A stretch of 64,000 nucleotides of DNA, from positions 17,954,835 to 18,018,834 of the forward strand of contig OY992832.1 of NCBI GenBank assembly GCA_963921425.1, in the 5' to 3' direction. Under the pieces are notes generated by a model, which saw nothing but the letters and a program-made list of their open reading frames with translations, did not search any database and was not told the DNA's origin. The translations under genes were made by a program, and so were the position numbers. This document shows, piece after piece, positions 49,001 to 60,360 of the stretch (its first letter is position 1; each line of letters starts with the position of its first letter). The stretch comes from Dryas octopetala. Taxonomy: Eukaryota; Streptophyta; Magnoliopsida; Rosales; Rosaceae.

Positions 49001-52000
49001 ATGCATTTGAATATCTCTTGATCCTTATTGGCTCTACTATTTGGGTATTGGTAATTGTTTTGACGTTGCATAGATATTCGGTTCTTCTTATATTTTGTCT
49101 ATTCCTACTTTTCGCTATGGTTTATGGGAATCAAAACATAGCTTCTACTCACATCTTAATATCCCTTTCTTGGATTGGCATTTTTAGGACTACCTGGTTG
49201 TGCTAAGTCTGCACTGTGTAAGGAACTACTAAATGCCCCTGGAGGATTTGGAGACGATCGGCCAGTTCAAAGTCTGATGGGTGACCTTATCAAAGGTAAC
49301 TATATTGTCCAAAAACTGTTGAAGTTGGGGGATTTAAGCGGTTTATTTATCATGTCATTATGGCTTAGAGATCCTTGATCATGGTGTTGACCAGTCATTT
49401 GTATCTATGTATGAATCTGATCAGTGTGTGTATTATGTATTTGCCTTTTACCATTCTTTCAGGACAAGGAGAGAGTTTCTTCGGGATAGGATAAAAATGT
49501 AGCTTCTCTTTGGGCTTCTTTGTCATAGCATTAGAGACATTTCTTTTAGTGTAATCCTTCTTGATCGGGGAGGGGTGTCGTCCCAAGTGTTTTATGTGAT
49601 TTTTGTTTGAGTTTTCTGTAATAGCTGATGGATTTCTCGTCCATCTTTCCTGGTAATTTCTTCACCTTTTTACTAATAAAAATATATTGTGGAATAAACT
49701 TGGGAGCTGTCTAAACAAGTCTGACAATAATGTCAGAGTGACATTGTTACTACAAATTCAAGAAAGGCAGCTTCCAATGACTGCTATAATGCAAAACTCT
49801 TAGAATTGTATAATAGCAGTACCTTTGACTTTACGCAGATGATTGACCTATAGAATATGATTGGGCTACATGGCAAGTTCAAACTATCTAGGATTAAGGG
49901 CTTCTCATAAGACTATCCATATCTTTATTCAAAAACTATTTTTTTCAGAATAAATCTTTTGATATTCTATTGTCAAGATCCTTGATGAATTAGTATATTA
50001 AAGATGACCTTCATGGTTAGAACATTTGTTTATTGTTTATAAACAGGAAAATATTGGCAGAAGGTTGCTGATGAGCGCAGGAAAAAACCATATTCAATAA
50101 TGCTTGCAGACAAGAATGCACCAAACGAAGAAGTGTGGAGACAGGTAATTTGCTCCTTTCCTTCTCTTTTTCATGATTCACTTCAAAAGTTTATTCTATA
50201 GTTCATTGAAACATATAGTTTCCTTGCATCTAGCCCATGTGGAGGATGCTCTTTGGGCCAAGGTGCAAACCAAAAGTTGTATGCTCTTTGTCAACCCTAG
50301 TTAATTTCTAAGGGACTAGTCATCAAAAGTCGATTTGCCTGAATTCAAGTTTTTCGTTTCCTATTTAAAAAAGAAAAAAGTCGATTGCCTTTAAAAGCCT
50401 AACTGGTAGGATGATTTAAAAAATAACAATACCACTCCGAAATGGTAATCTGAAGACACTGAAAAGAACGCCTTGACCAACAAGATTGATGGCTATGGTT
50501 TAATGGAAAACCCTCCTTGTGATTTTTACCCGAAAATTCGATTGAGAGTACTCATAAAAAAATTCTCTAAATATGACTAACTTTTTATGGTAAAAAAAAA
50601 ATAATAATAATATATATTATGCTAAGGACAGAGGAGATTCTATGTTCTCTATGTTCCCAAACCAGACATTTCTGCTTTGTGGTTATCACTTATCAGAAAT
50701 CCAAAATTACACCTTTAATTCCTTCTTGTCTGTTTTTGGCAGATCGAAGACATGTGCCACAAAACCAGGGCCTCTGCAGTTCCAGTTGTTCCTGATACTG
50801 AAGGTTCTGTTGCTCGTGAAGCTGTCACTTGTTGGATTTCAGTTGTTCGGATTTACTACTTTCATACTTTTTTTTATATCTGAAAATAATGAATACAATG
50901 TACCTTGATTAGTTTACGAAATGATGTTTAGGATATCTTTTGACTATATGTTGCAAAGTTTTGTTTGTTTTCTTTTGGATGCTTTTACATTGTGGTCTTT
51001 AAATGTGCAGGAACTGATTCAAATCCATTTTCTCTTGATGCATTAGCTGTTTTTATGTTCCGAGTGCTTCAACGTTCCAATCATCCGGTATGCATTCGAT
51101 TCTTATGTTTTTTATTTTGGTAGTAGATCATCAGAGTTCAGACACCTATACTCATTACCATCTTCCTAATACTTAAATGTTCTAAATTTCTGAAGGGAAA
51201 CCTTGACAAGGAATCTCCAAATGCTGGCTATGTGCTACTAATGTTCTATCACCTTTATGAGGGCAAGGCATGATTTATCTAGTCAAATATTCTTGTTCAT
51301 GCTATATTGATGCACCTAAATTAGTGCATTCTGAATTTTTATATTCTAAACTTTTTCAGAGTCGCCGAGAATTTGATGGTGAATTAGTTGAGCGCTTTGG
51401 CTCACTTGTCAAGATACCATTGCTGAAATCTGATAGGTACTTTTTGAAAGTAAAAAATTACTTTCCACTCAAGGGGCCTCTGTTACCTCATATTGATCGT
51501 TTTCTGATTTTTAAAACGCATTCTATTGTATTATCTGATATTTCATAATAAGGGGAGATTTTTCATAATACGTCTAATGATGTAGCAGTTCAGGTGGGGG
51601 ATTTTCTGCGAGCACTTTTTGCATGCCTTAATTCGTGGGTGGGTGGATGATGGTAGTGTTATAATTAAGGGAATACTGTAGTGAAAAACACCTTTTTCGT
51701 GACCTTGTCTTAGATGTATTCTAGAGTTAGAATAATTAGCAAACAAACACACAATATGGCAGAAAAAGTAAACACAAAAAACACCAAGATTTGTTCTTGA
51801 GGTTCGGCGAACTTTGCCTACGTCCCCGTGTGATCCGTAGAGAATCACAGCTTCACTATGTTTAGAATTGGATTACACGAACTTGTTGAAACCCTAACCC
51901 TAGCCTCCTAGTGTTGCCGCACCCTCTCTCTCTAGTCTCACACTGTTTTATCTGAGTATTTTCAGAATTCTATGTTCTCTAGAGCTGTAGCAACCTATTT

Positions 52001-54675
52001 ATAAACATAGGTTTGCTGCTTACAGTAGGATTCCTAGTCCTAATAGAATTAGGTAAGGCCTATAGCCGATTCTATAACTTGTACATAAAGAAAGACATTA
52101 GAACTCCTTCCGGACTTAGGAAAGTCATGCGCATGTTCCCTTTTGCCCTTCAATCTCTGTACCCAACTAGGAAAACCAAAACTGCCCCAGAAAAACAACT
52201 GATGCTCGCTGCCTTTGGGCGACCAGTCAGCCACTTCTCCCTGGAAGTTCCAACGAGCCAAAATCACAACAAATACCACAGTTCATAAAGCTATTTATGA
52301 CGAAAATCTTTCATGATATATATCACTTTTCATTTTTATTTTTCTTAAATGTTTACTTAAAAAATGGTGCCCATTACTACTACTGTTTGAAAACTTTGTT
52401 ATTGATAAAGGAAAAATATAATGCAATTGGTTTGTGTGATTGATTCCATTAAGTATAAAGAGCGATGACGTATATTATTTGATTGCATAAATTGGCTCAT
52501 ATCTGTCCTCTTGGTCTTGGCATGCAATTGCACTAGCGTTATGGTGTTTTACTTTGCATACCCAGGAATCCATTACCTGATCCTGTGAAGTCTATTCTAG
52601 AGGAGGGAATAAATTTATACAAGCTTCACACTGCCAAACATGGAAGGTTAGTAATACACCTTTATGCATGTGTTGGATAATCTTGGTGCGCACCAGCTTG
52701 GGTCTCCACACAATCTCAAAAGTACTAAATGCTTTTTGTTGATTGAATATACTTAACAACTACCAGTCTTTGCTTCTTCTTTGTTTCTATTTTTTTAATA
52801 TCTTTATAAAATATTAATATCTAAATAGAGAAGATCAGAGCAAGACACTTGTATAGTTCAAAGGCAACATTGTGCTTGTTCTTTTGCTTCCTTTTTGCCT
52901 TTACAATTTCATGTTTGTAAAATCGTCTATAACGAAAATCCTCTTTCCCCTTTAATTTGTGAACAGTAGAATGTTAATTTTCTTTTGGGACCTTATTAAT
53001 GAATTTAGATTTTAGCACAACAGAGGTTTTTCTTTCCTTTTCTTTTTCTTCCCCACTTAATTGGCATTTCAACACAACAAAGCTTTTAATTGTCTTCTTA
53101 TATGGTACCATTTTCAACCCATTTCAATCCTTTTTAACAGTAGCAAAACGCTATAATTTGGCTTGTCATTACTAAACATTGTTGCTGCTGCTTTCATGTG
53201 GGCGAATCGTGCATGCTTGCTCGTAAACCTGTACTCAGAATGGAGTCTACCAAGGGAACCTATGCAAAGGAGTGGGCTAAATGGGAGAAACAGTTGCGGG
53301 AGGTTTTATTTGGAAATGCAGAGTATCTTAATTCTGTTCAGGTTGGCATCTATTTGCTCTCTTTTTTTCAACCTTCCAAGGTGTTGTTTCCTCATTGTCC
53401 AGTTCTATACACATTGACCATCTGTAGAATTTACTTGCAGGAACCATTCAGATCACTAAATGAACTTTATGTACAATCTTATGTCCTCAGGTTCCTTTTG
53501 AGGTTGCTGTTAAGGAAGCATTAGAACAGCTAAGAAAGATTGCAAAAGGTGAGTGCATGACTCCAGATACTGGGAAGAGGAAGTTCGGGGCCATTGTTTT
53601 TGCTGCCATTAGCCTGCCTGTTGTGGAAGTCAAAGGTCTGCTTGATAATGTAAGTTAATATTTGCTTTCTCATCTTTTCTTCCAAGTCCCTTCACTTCCA
53701 ATATTTTGTGGAACTTAATTAAAATCTACCTTCTAATACAAGTGAAAATTTGCCTCCCATTATGATGTGAACTAATCTAAATTGTCTTTTTTTTTTCTTC
53801 ATCTGATTTTCTAATTGACTTTTCCTCTTCTTTTTTTGGGGACAAACAGCTACTGAATTTCAATCCATCTAATTTTCTAATTAATCAATTAACTACTGAA
53901 TTTTTCTGGCTGGATCTTTTCATTTGACTGCCATGTCAAGAGATGGACACTCTTGTGCATGATTTCCTGCTGCCTGTATACAGTAAATGATTTGTGGTGC
54001 CTACATTTGGGCCAAAAATGAAATGATAGACTGATCTGCACGTGCAATATAATGTGGTTAGAATGAATGATAATATCAGATTATACCAATTGCTTTAAAG
54101 ATCAAACCAGTTTGGACTTTGGAGTGGAATATCTTCTCAGTAATGTTGGGAGCATATTTCTTTTTAACCTAATACTGAAATTTGGGTAGTTCATTAATTA
54201 ATTGTTTTCTTCATGTACGTATCAAGCAAGGAAATGATGACAAATGCCATTATTTTATTTTACTATTTGTTTTTTCATGCAGTTGGCTGGGAAAGATAGT
54301 AAGGCTGAAGCTTTTCTTAAAGACAAGGATTTGGAGAAGAACCTTAACAAGGCTCATGTTACTCTTGCACACAAGAGAAGTCATGGTGTCATTGCCGTGG
54401 CTAGTTATGGCACCTTCCTCCACAAACAGGTCCCTGTGGATTTAACTGCGCTGCTTTTCACAGAGAAAATGGCTGCATTGGAAGCCTCCCTTGGCTCGGT
54501 TGAAGGCGAAAGAGTAGTTGCGAAAAATGAGTGGCCACATGTTACATTGTGGACTGCAGAAGGAATTGCAGCCAAGGAGGCCAACATGTTACCGCAAATG
54601 CTTTCAGAGGGGAAGGCTACCTGCATTCCAATTGACCCACCCGTCACCATTCCTGGCACATTGGAATTCTTCTGA
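37002..54675 (+). CDS. RNL: Plant tRNA ligase (RNA ligase, kinase and cyclic phosphodiesterase)
   Basis: 27 exons: 37002-37199, 37884-38357, 38667-38717, 38953-39035, 39320-39419, 39731-39809, 41318-41441, 42882-42988, 43731-43859, 44288-44352, 44454-44606, 45015-45175, 45330-45361, 46460-46629, 47395-47474, 48325-48390, 48490-48779, 49188-49295, 50047-50144, 50743-50803, 51011-51087, 51196-51267, 51360-51436, 52566-52646, 53239-53341, 53491-53649, 54283-54675. All join in phase to 1196 aa (1135 from the Met at 37185). Ligase motif I is KHSG (Lys245); the kinase P-loop is GLPGCAKS (about 788-795); the phosphodiesterase has two HVTL motifs (His1091, His1152). The enzyme seals tRNA halves after intron removal and, in plants, is linked to bZIP60 mRNA splicing. 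The first 61 residues are Ser/Arg-rich without acidic residues, like an organelle transit peptide. The intron after 51267 has a GC donor. Confidence 0.93.
40432..40471. repeat. T18 run followed by a poly-G run in RNL intron 6
   Basis: Eighteen Ts are followed by about 22 bases of G interrupted by one A (40450-40471), then GCGGTGG. This is either a real G-quadruplex-forming tract on the sense strand of the pre-mRNA or a sequencing/assembly artefact of a homopolymer. Confidence 0.7.
42100..42580 (+). mobile_element. 3' end of a truncated LINE in RNL intron 7
   Basis: The plus strand encodes DHLFLHCPIAFRLWH, the zinc-binding zf-RVT motif found after reverse transcriptase in plant LINEs. It is followed by the typical terminal pieces ERCRRIF and ASLWAS, interrupted by stops. 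It ends in a T/A-rich tail (CTAATAAAATTTTTC). Inert 5'-truncated copy in the same orientation as the gene. Confidence 0.6.
44694..44812. repeat. 52-bp tandem duplication in RNL intron 11
   Basis: A unit starting TGCATCTGTTTGTCTACATA occurs at 44694 and 44746 with only a few differences, followed by a partial third copy at 44798. Simple local duplication in the intron. Confidence 0.8.
45454..46042 (+). mobile_element. Solo LTR, copia-like, sense orientation in RNL intron 13
   Basis: Starts TGTTGTGTTTGGC and ends AAATTCAACA, so it has the TG...CA ends with a short TGTTG/CAACA inverted repeat. Flanked by CATAC at 45449-45453 and 46043-46047 (5-bp duplication). Inside are TATAAATAGGTTGC (a TATA-box-like signal) and GGACGTAGGCACAAG...GCCGAACC, which recalls the downstream part of plant copia LTRs. 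589 bases. No internal retroelement region, so it is a recombination-derived solo LTR. Confidence 0.75.
46181..46290 (-). mobile_element. tRNA-derived SINE in RNL intron 13
   Basis: On the minus strand it starts GGGGATCATCTCCACTGG, followed by GGTAAAGCAC (box A-like) and GAGAGTTCGACTCTC (box B and T-arm-like), and ends CTTTGTACC with an A-rich tail. Plant SINEs share this layout. Flanks CATTCTATGAATCT (46167-46180) and CATTGTATGAAACT (46291-46304) agree at 12 of 14 positions and look like an aged target duplication. Not a functional tRNA: there is no acceptor stem or anticodon arm. Confidence 0.65.
47560..47765. mobile_element. hAT-like fragment in RNL intron 15 (weak)
   Basis: TAGGGCTGGGCATTTTACTGC at the left resembles hAT ends, and the following 180 bases are rich in CAACCC/GGGTTG-like motifs. 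No matching right end or target duplication was found, so this is a remnant at best. Confidence 0.25.
49460..49690 (+). mobile_element. LINE 3' tail in RNL intron 18
   Basis: Contains the remnant GACAAGGAGAGAG...VASLWASL (plus strand), the end-of-ORF2 motif typical of plant L1-type elements, followed by a 3' UTR-like stretch ending TACTAATAAAAATATA. Short, 5'-truncated copy. Confidence 0.5.
51677..52271 (-). mobile_element. Solo LTR, copia-like, antisense orientation in RNL intron 23
   Basis: Plus-strand ends are TGTAGTG and CACAACA; read on the minus strand it starts TGTTGTGATTTTGGC. Flanked by AATAC at 51672-51676 and 52272-52276. The minus strand carries TATAAATAGGTTGCTAC and GGACGTAGGCAAAGTTCGCC, both close to signals in the sense-oriented LTR of intron 13, so the two belong to related families. 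595 bases. Confidence 0.75.
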
Positions 54676-54904
54676 GGTTTGTGGTTATTTGGCTCGCTTG
54701 ATGGCCCAGACCAGATTGACCTATGCATGAGAGTGGAATACAATTTCCTTTGATGATGTGGGGCATTCAATGAAGAGAGAGCTTAACTGCCAAGTAAAAG
54801 AGAAGATTTTGTATTTCACGGGGATTAGGAAAATTTTGATACGCGTTAATTCTTTTGAGAGGTTTCGGATATATATAGGCAAATTGAAATTTTGAATAGC
54901 TGAA

Positions 54905-54907
<3 letters not shown>

Positions 54908-54961
<54 letters not shown>
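54908..54961 (+). repeat. (TC)27 microsatellite downstream of RNL
   Basis: Twenty-seven uninterrupted TC units about 230 bases after the RNL stop codon, probably inside or just after its 3' UTR. Long pure dinucleotides like this usually vary between individuals. Confidence 0.9.
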
Positions 54962-54964
<3 letters not shown>

Positions 54965-55680
54965 GGAATTCTATCAGTCAGTGGCTTTTATTTCAACTAC
55001 CTGACTTATTAAAAGAAGAATCATGGAATAAAAAAAGAAATCAAATTCCATGACTACTAACTAATAGGAACCATAGAATTGTTGACAAAGTTGCGCATGA
55101 ATGGGCTGCCTGCCAGCCAATCAGTTTTGCAATAAACCTGCTTGATCCCTTGCCCCCGCTGAATGTTGATGGCTTTAGGAAAAGGTGTAGTTGGAAATAT
55201 TGGTTCAGGTGGTCTCATTAAACATGAGAATGGTAAATGGCTGGGTGGTTTTGCGGCTAACATGGGTGTTCATTGACTCATGAACTATAAGATTTGATAA
55301 GTTTTTGACTTAACCCATGATCTGAATGGAACTGCTTCTTCCACATTTCTTGGAATCAGCCATCCAAAACGTTTGTAGCTTATCTTCTTCGTTTACCAGC
55401 ATATGAATAGGCATTTAAAAAAAATAAAAAATAAATAAAAACTAGACAAACCATGTCAAGAAAGTACACTAAAATTTCTGTAAGACACGTTTATTACATA
55501 GAGTGAAGAGTAGTCGGCCAAAATGCAATCAGGCCCCAAACTGACTCCCATATATTATCTCAGCCACATTTTAATTGCTTTTGAAATTCCTATATTTTAG
55601 TCAATACATGCTAGCTTCAAGATTCTGAGTGTACAATTACATTGCAGGTCTATGTTGTACCCTCTTGAACCAGGTTTCTG
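54962..55680. other. Convergent intergenic region between RNL and HTD
   Basis: The plus-strand RNL and minus-strand dehydratase genes face each other here. AT-rich, with an A-rich stretch near 55415-55440; both 3' UTRs must lie within about 1 kb. No further gene seen. Confidence 0.4.
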
Positions 55681-56724
55681 TCATCCCAAAGTATCCGCTT
55701 GTTCCGCAGCTCGTGCAGGTAAGATAGCCATGGCCTCACCATCAATCACAGTAGCACCATTCTTGGAGCATGCTGTCTTGAATTTCACTCTGAACCACAC
55801 AAGCAACACACCAAATTAAGTCCAAGTCTCTATTTGAGTTAAACACTGCAGAACAATTTCTTTGGCAGATAATAATGTGGCTTACAAGTATCTGTTCTTC
55901 TGTTCTCTTATATTAACTGTTTGTACCTCACCAACAATCTCTTCTCCAATATAGACAGGCAACCTGAAATGCAAGCTTTGGGAAACATATACAGCCCCAG
56001 GCTAAAAATACCATAACAATACCAAGAAATTAGACAATCAGATCACAAAGATAAACGTAGGAAATGTTTCATCATAAAGAGTCCATGATGGAATGTTTCT
56101 GAGCAATGAGATTGAAAATTTTAAAATTAATTCCCAAACACTTGAAGTAACTATATGTGGCTTTTGGATCATATATATTTTTGATTCTGTCCCAACCTTA
56201 CACTTATTTGCACAACAGAAAACGTCCATATAGGTCTCAGAATTAAGCTTTACACAATTTTGTTCATATTATAGTGCTTCCTCAATTTTTTTCCTTCATC
56301 TTTGCTTTATAAAAGCTTAATTAAATTAATTTACCTTCTTGTCCTTCTTCCATTATTGAGATAAAATACTGTAAAATTCTAATTAAAAAAAAAATCAAAC
56401 AGTCAGGATAGGATGAAAAAAATAATAATAAAACATTGGACTTACGAAATGAGAAGATATGATCTTGGGAAACAGGGCAGCAACAAGCATCCCGTGAACC
56501 AGTCGATCTTCAAATCCAGCATTTCGAGCAGACTCAGAATCAAAATGCAGGGGGTTAGAGTCATGACTCACTTTAGAGTACTCTGAGACATCTTCATTTG
56601 TGAATATTCTAGTTAGCTTTAATATATCTCCAGCTCTAAGAGAACTAGCTGCTGCTGATGAAAATCCTCTCAAAAAAGGTAGGTTGACTGAGACTAAATT
56701 CTGGGTGAGCATAGTTGTAAACAT
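55681..56724 (-). CDS. Mitochondrial (R)-3-hydroxyacyl-thioester dehydratase (MaoC-like hot-dog fold)
   Basis: Minus-strand exons 56724-56446, 56001-55886 and 55789-55681 join in phase to 167 aa, close to the plant HTD2 length I remember (about 166). The first 30 residues (MFTTMLTQNLVSVNLPFLRG) are Ser/Arg/Leu-rich without acids, as expected for a mitochondrial presequence. The hydratase motif is SHDSNPLHFD with the catalytic pair Asp55 and His60, followed by GFEDRLVHGML. The enzyme removes water from (R)-3-hydroxyacyl-ACP in mitochondrial type II fatty-acid synthesis, which feeds lipoate production. All key residues are intact. Upstream on the same strand is EXO5; downstream, RNL converges on it. 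Confidence 0.9.
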
Positions 56725-58470
56725 CTCTAAGTTGTCCGTTGGATTAGCAGCCCAAACAAATTATGTTGATGTTTTCTTTCACCAGAATGTGGTCGCCCTC
56801 TCCATAACAAATACAGGTTTCGACATATCAATGTAGACCATGTCTTTGAATGTCTTCTAACCTACTTCCAGTGTGTGCTCACACCTGTGACACTAATAAT
56901 ATGACTATCAAATTACCAAAAATTGACATTAGTGAGATAATGAGTCAAATTTCAAGTAGTAAACAAACTTCTGAAAGCTAATTAATGAGATAACTACAGA
57001 CCAATAACATCAAAATAGGAAATGGTGTATTACTAACAAGCATAATGTTCAACAACATATAACTTCATACAACTGTGTTCATTTCAAAATAAAATGTGAT
57101 GTAGACACCAAATTGTTGATATCTGGTCACATAAATCAGCATCCCGAAAGGCCTACACTGCTCCTTCCAGATCAGTTAACTGCATACTGCTTTTAATTTT
57201 TTTCCTGAGCCTCAACCCTCAAAAGGGTTTTTGATTTAGATGCTCAAACATACATATATGGGTGCAAGATATGTGTTTATATATGACAAGTGTATACGTA
57301 ATTCTACAGCAGGGTTTTCTATGTTTTTCCCCTTAACAGTTCATACAAGTTTATCAACCAAAGATATGCTAACAAATCAAACCAAAGATATACTAACAGT
57401 TCACACATAGTGTATCAACCAAAGATCTGAATTTTTGTCTTTTTGTTTTTTTCTAATGTATGGATTCTATGTAGTTTATGATACAATATAGATTATATTA
57501 AGTATTACAACTCCAAAGGGGAAGGGTCCAGAAACTTTTCAGTTTCTCTAATCGGTTCTCAGAATTGTTCAGCCTCGTGGGCAATTTTGCTTTTCACATA
57601 AGACATCTTTTGTTTATATATTTATATTCATAAGTCACTTCCAAGAGGAATTATTGCGAACACTTGGTGAGCATCAATTTCGACGGAGCATAAATAAGTT
57701 TAGAGATAAAAATGTTTGCAAGGAATCCACACGCAAGAACGTCTAAAATATAACAGATAATGCTTGCTATTCATGATATTAAAAGTCACACAGGTCTTAT
57801 TGATACGAAAATATAACACTGCCGGTCGACTAAATAATTGCAAACAAACACAACATTGACAAAAAGTGATTGAAATACATCCCCAAGCAGAATGGACATT
57901 TGGGTAAGCAATATGCAGATAGTTGGGAATTGAAGAAAAACAATTGGGTTGATTACCAGATATTGATCGCCTTGCTATGCATGCATCGCTTGGGTCTTAG
58001 TTTCTTGGAGCACACAGAGGGAAGAGAGCAACAGGCAAAATGGGTTTGTAGTTTAGGCGCGCTATTGAGTAGTGACTACTGACTAGTGAGTGGTCACCCC
58101 AGTTGGCCAGTTAGTACTTTTGACTCTCAACCCACACATTTATGAGTTAGGATTTTTTTTCTTTTTAAAATCAAACAATATTGGGTTAAGGGATTATGAT
58201 TTTATGGATAATGGAGGTAACCAACTAGTAATATTTCACTTTATAATATTGAAAGAAATCTAAGTTCGTATCCCTAAGATGAAAAAAGAAAAATTTATAT
58301 GTAGAATAAATGCTCTTAACCATTAAGAGATATACAAGCTCTCACGAGTTAGAAGTTTTATGATTTCACCACATTTTTCAGTTAATTTTCCTTTTCATTA
58401 TAAGTGGGATCAAACTTCTTAAAAAAACAGTAATACTAGATGTACAAGCTGTTTTCTTAATTTTTGTTTG
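56725..58470. other. 5' flank of HTD and intergenic
   Basis: No gene recognised on either strand. AT-rich; a repeated stretch around CAAAGATA(T/C)(G/A)CTAACA occurs near 57360-57400. Confidence 0.4.
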
Positions 58471-58474
58471 AATA

Positions 58475-59772
58475 ATGCTATATTTATCACATTCTTATAC
58501 TATATTTTTTAGGCTTAATTATCAATTTACCACTCAAAACTGTAACTCATTCCCACTTTACCACCTGAAAGTTTTTTTGTCCCAGATTACCACCTGTAAC
58601 TTACATCCGTGTCCCATTTTACCTTGTTTCGTCAACAATTCCGTTAATACTGACGTGGCGCGCTGGATGTGCGCCACGTGTCACATCTTTTTTTGTATTT
58701 TTTGATTTTTTTGATTTTTCTATTTTTATAAACTTTGAAAATTAATTAAAAATAGCTCCGAACTTAGAAAAATACACAGAAAATTCCTACTGACTTGTCT
58801 TGACTAGTACTAATTTACTATGGGGTCAAAATGCCAATTTTCCCTCTAAAAATTTCCAAAAAATTTGGAAAGTTCAAATTTATTTCTAGAAAATTAAAAT
58901 ACTTTAGACTCTTTGAAAATTCAAAGAATAATCTCCCGAACTCCAAAAAATATGAAGTCTGCACTGTTAGTCTTCTAAAAACTAACAATACCTTTTCTCG
59001 TGAACACTTGCTACCCAAAAGACCTCTCGGTCTTAGAGAAAAATAAAATTTAAAATAAATTCTAAAATTTCTGTAAAGTCTCGAAATAATTCTCTAAAAC
59101 AGGCTTTTGGTAATTTTTCAAAATATTTTTGAGAATTTGTCGAAGAGTTTACGAAAATTCTAAAATTTTTTCTAGAATTTATTTAATAGAGGAAAATTTA
59201 ATTTAATTTTTTTTAAATGAATTTGTACTTTCTAATTTTTTTGGAAATTTTTAGAGGGCAAATTGGTAATTTAACCTTATAGTAAATTAGTACTAGTCAA
59301 GACGAGTCCGTAGAAATTTTTCGTGTATTTTTTTGAGTTCAGAACTATTTTTAATTAATTTTCAAAGTTTATAAAAATAAAATAAATAAAAAAAATGCAA
59401 AAATAAAAAAGATGTGACACGTGGCGCACATCTAGCGAGCCACGTCAGCATTAACGGCCAGATTGTCAGTATTAACGGAATTGTTGACGGAACAAGGTAA
59501 AATGAGACACAGATATAAGTTACAGGTGGTAATCTGGGACAAAAAAACTTTCAGGTGGTAAAGTGAGAATGAGTTACAGTTTTGGGTGGTAAATTGATAA
59601 TTAAGCCTATTTTTTATACCATCTTACGTGTCATTATTTTACTGGACAAAGTTTTTCTTTTTCTTTTTGGATTTTTGTTTTTATTTTGTAGTGTCCAATG
59701 CATGAATGCCATGTAAGTTGCCACATAAAGTGGTATGAATTTATGGTATAAAAATATGAGATATCTAGCACT
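58475..59772. mobile_element. Older MITE split by a MULE insertion
   Basis: The left piece, TGCTATATTTATCACATTC up to 58511, and the right piece from 59617 on (ATACCATCTTACGTGTC ... GGTATAAAAATATGAG) form an inverted-repeat element once the MULE between them is disregarded. The reversed right end TGCTAGATATCTCATATTTTT matches the left end. The order of events is therefore MITE first, MULE second. Confidence 0.5.
58512..59607. mobile_element. Foldback Mutator-like element with perfect 9-bp target duplication
   Basis: Starts GGCTTAATTATCAATTTACC and ends with its exact reverse complement. The arms stay similar for about 350-400 bases each (shared CAAAACTGTAACTCATTC, CACTTTACCACCTGAAAG, GACTAGTACTAATTTACTAT), so most of the 1096 bases is one imperfect palindrome. 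TATTTTTTA is present at 58503-58511 and 59608-59616. No transposase. High arm identity at the ends suggests a fairly recent insertion. Confidence 0.8.
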
Positions 59773-60360
59773 ACTGTTTTTGTTTACCAACTGATGATGT
59801 GACACATAAAATTAAGAGTTGACTCATATATAAACAAATAAAATATCTACATTAGTTAAGAGCTAAAAAATCCGAATAATAATTGGTGCCTCTAGTATAA
59901 TTCATGAATTTTTATTTGTGCACTTTCTTTACATGTCTTTGCATAAACTCTCAAAAATATTGCTGTTCTGCAATGTCCAACCTACTGACGCTTGGTAAAG
60001 AAACATGAGTCTGGGGCACAAAACAAAAACACATGCCGGGGAGTAGGGACTAGTATTGAAAAAGAATAATAAACAATTACAGAAAGATAATTTAAGGTGA
60101 CAGTCACTTAATTGGACAGAATGATATCCATTGCACATAACATTGATAATCAAATAATTGAATTTCAGTATTTTACAACAATGAATCAAACAACATTTAC
60201 AATGAATCAAACAACATGAATAATACATTCATGGCACATTCTATGGGACAAATACAACACAAGTAATTAGCCCCAAAGAAGCAACTCTAAAAACTTGTGC
60301 TTCTTTTTACCCTTTATTGAGGATGCTGAATGCAACAACACGAAAAGCCAGTGCTTTTCT
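59773..60360. other. 3' flank of EXO5
   Basis: AT-rich sequence after the EXO5 stop codon, probably including its 3' UTR. No other gene seen. Confidence 0.4.

Noticed and set aside
53442..53490. Alternative acceptor (TTGCAG at about 53441) for RNL exon 26
   Set aside because: Using it would put the exon out of frame; the acceptor CCTCAG before 53491 restores the conserved VPFEVAV sequence.
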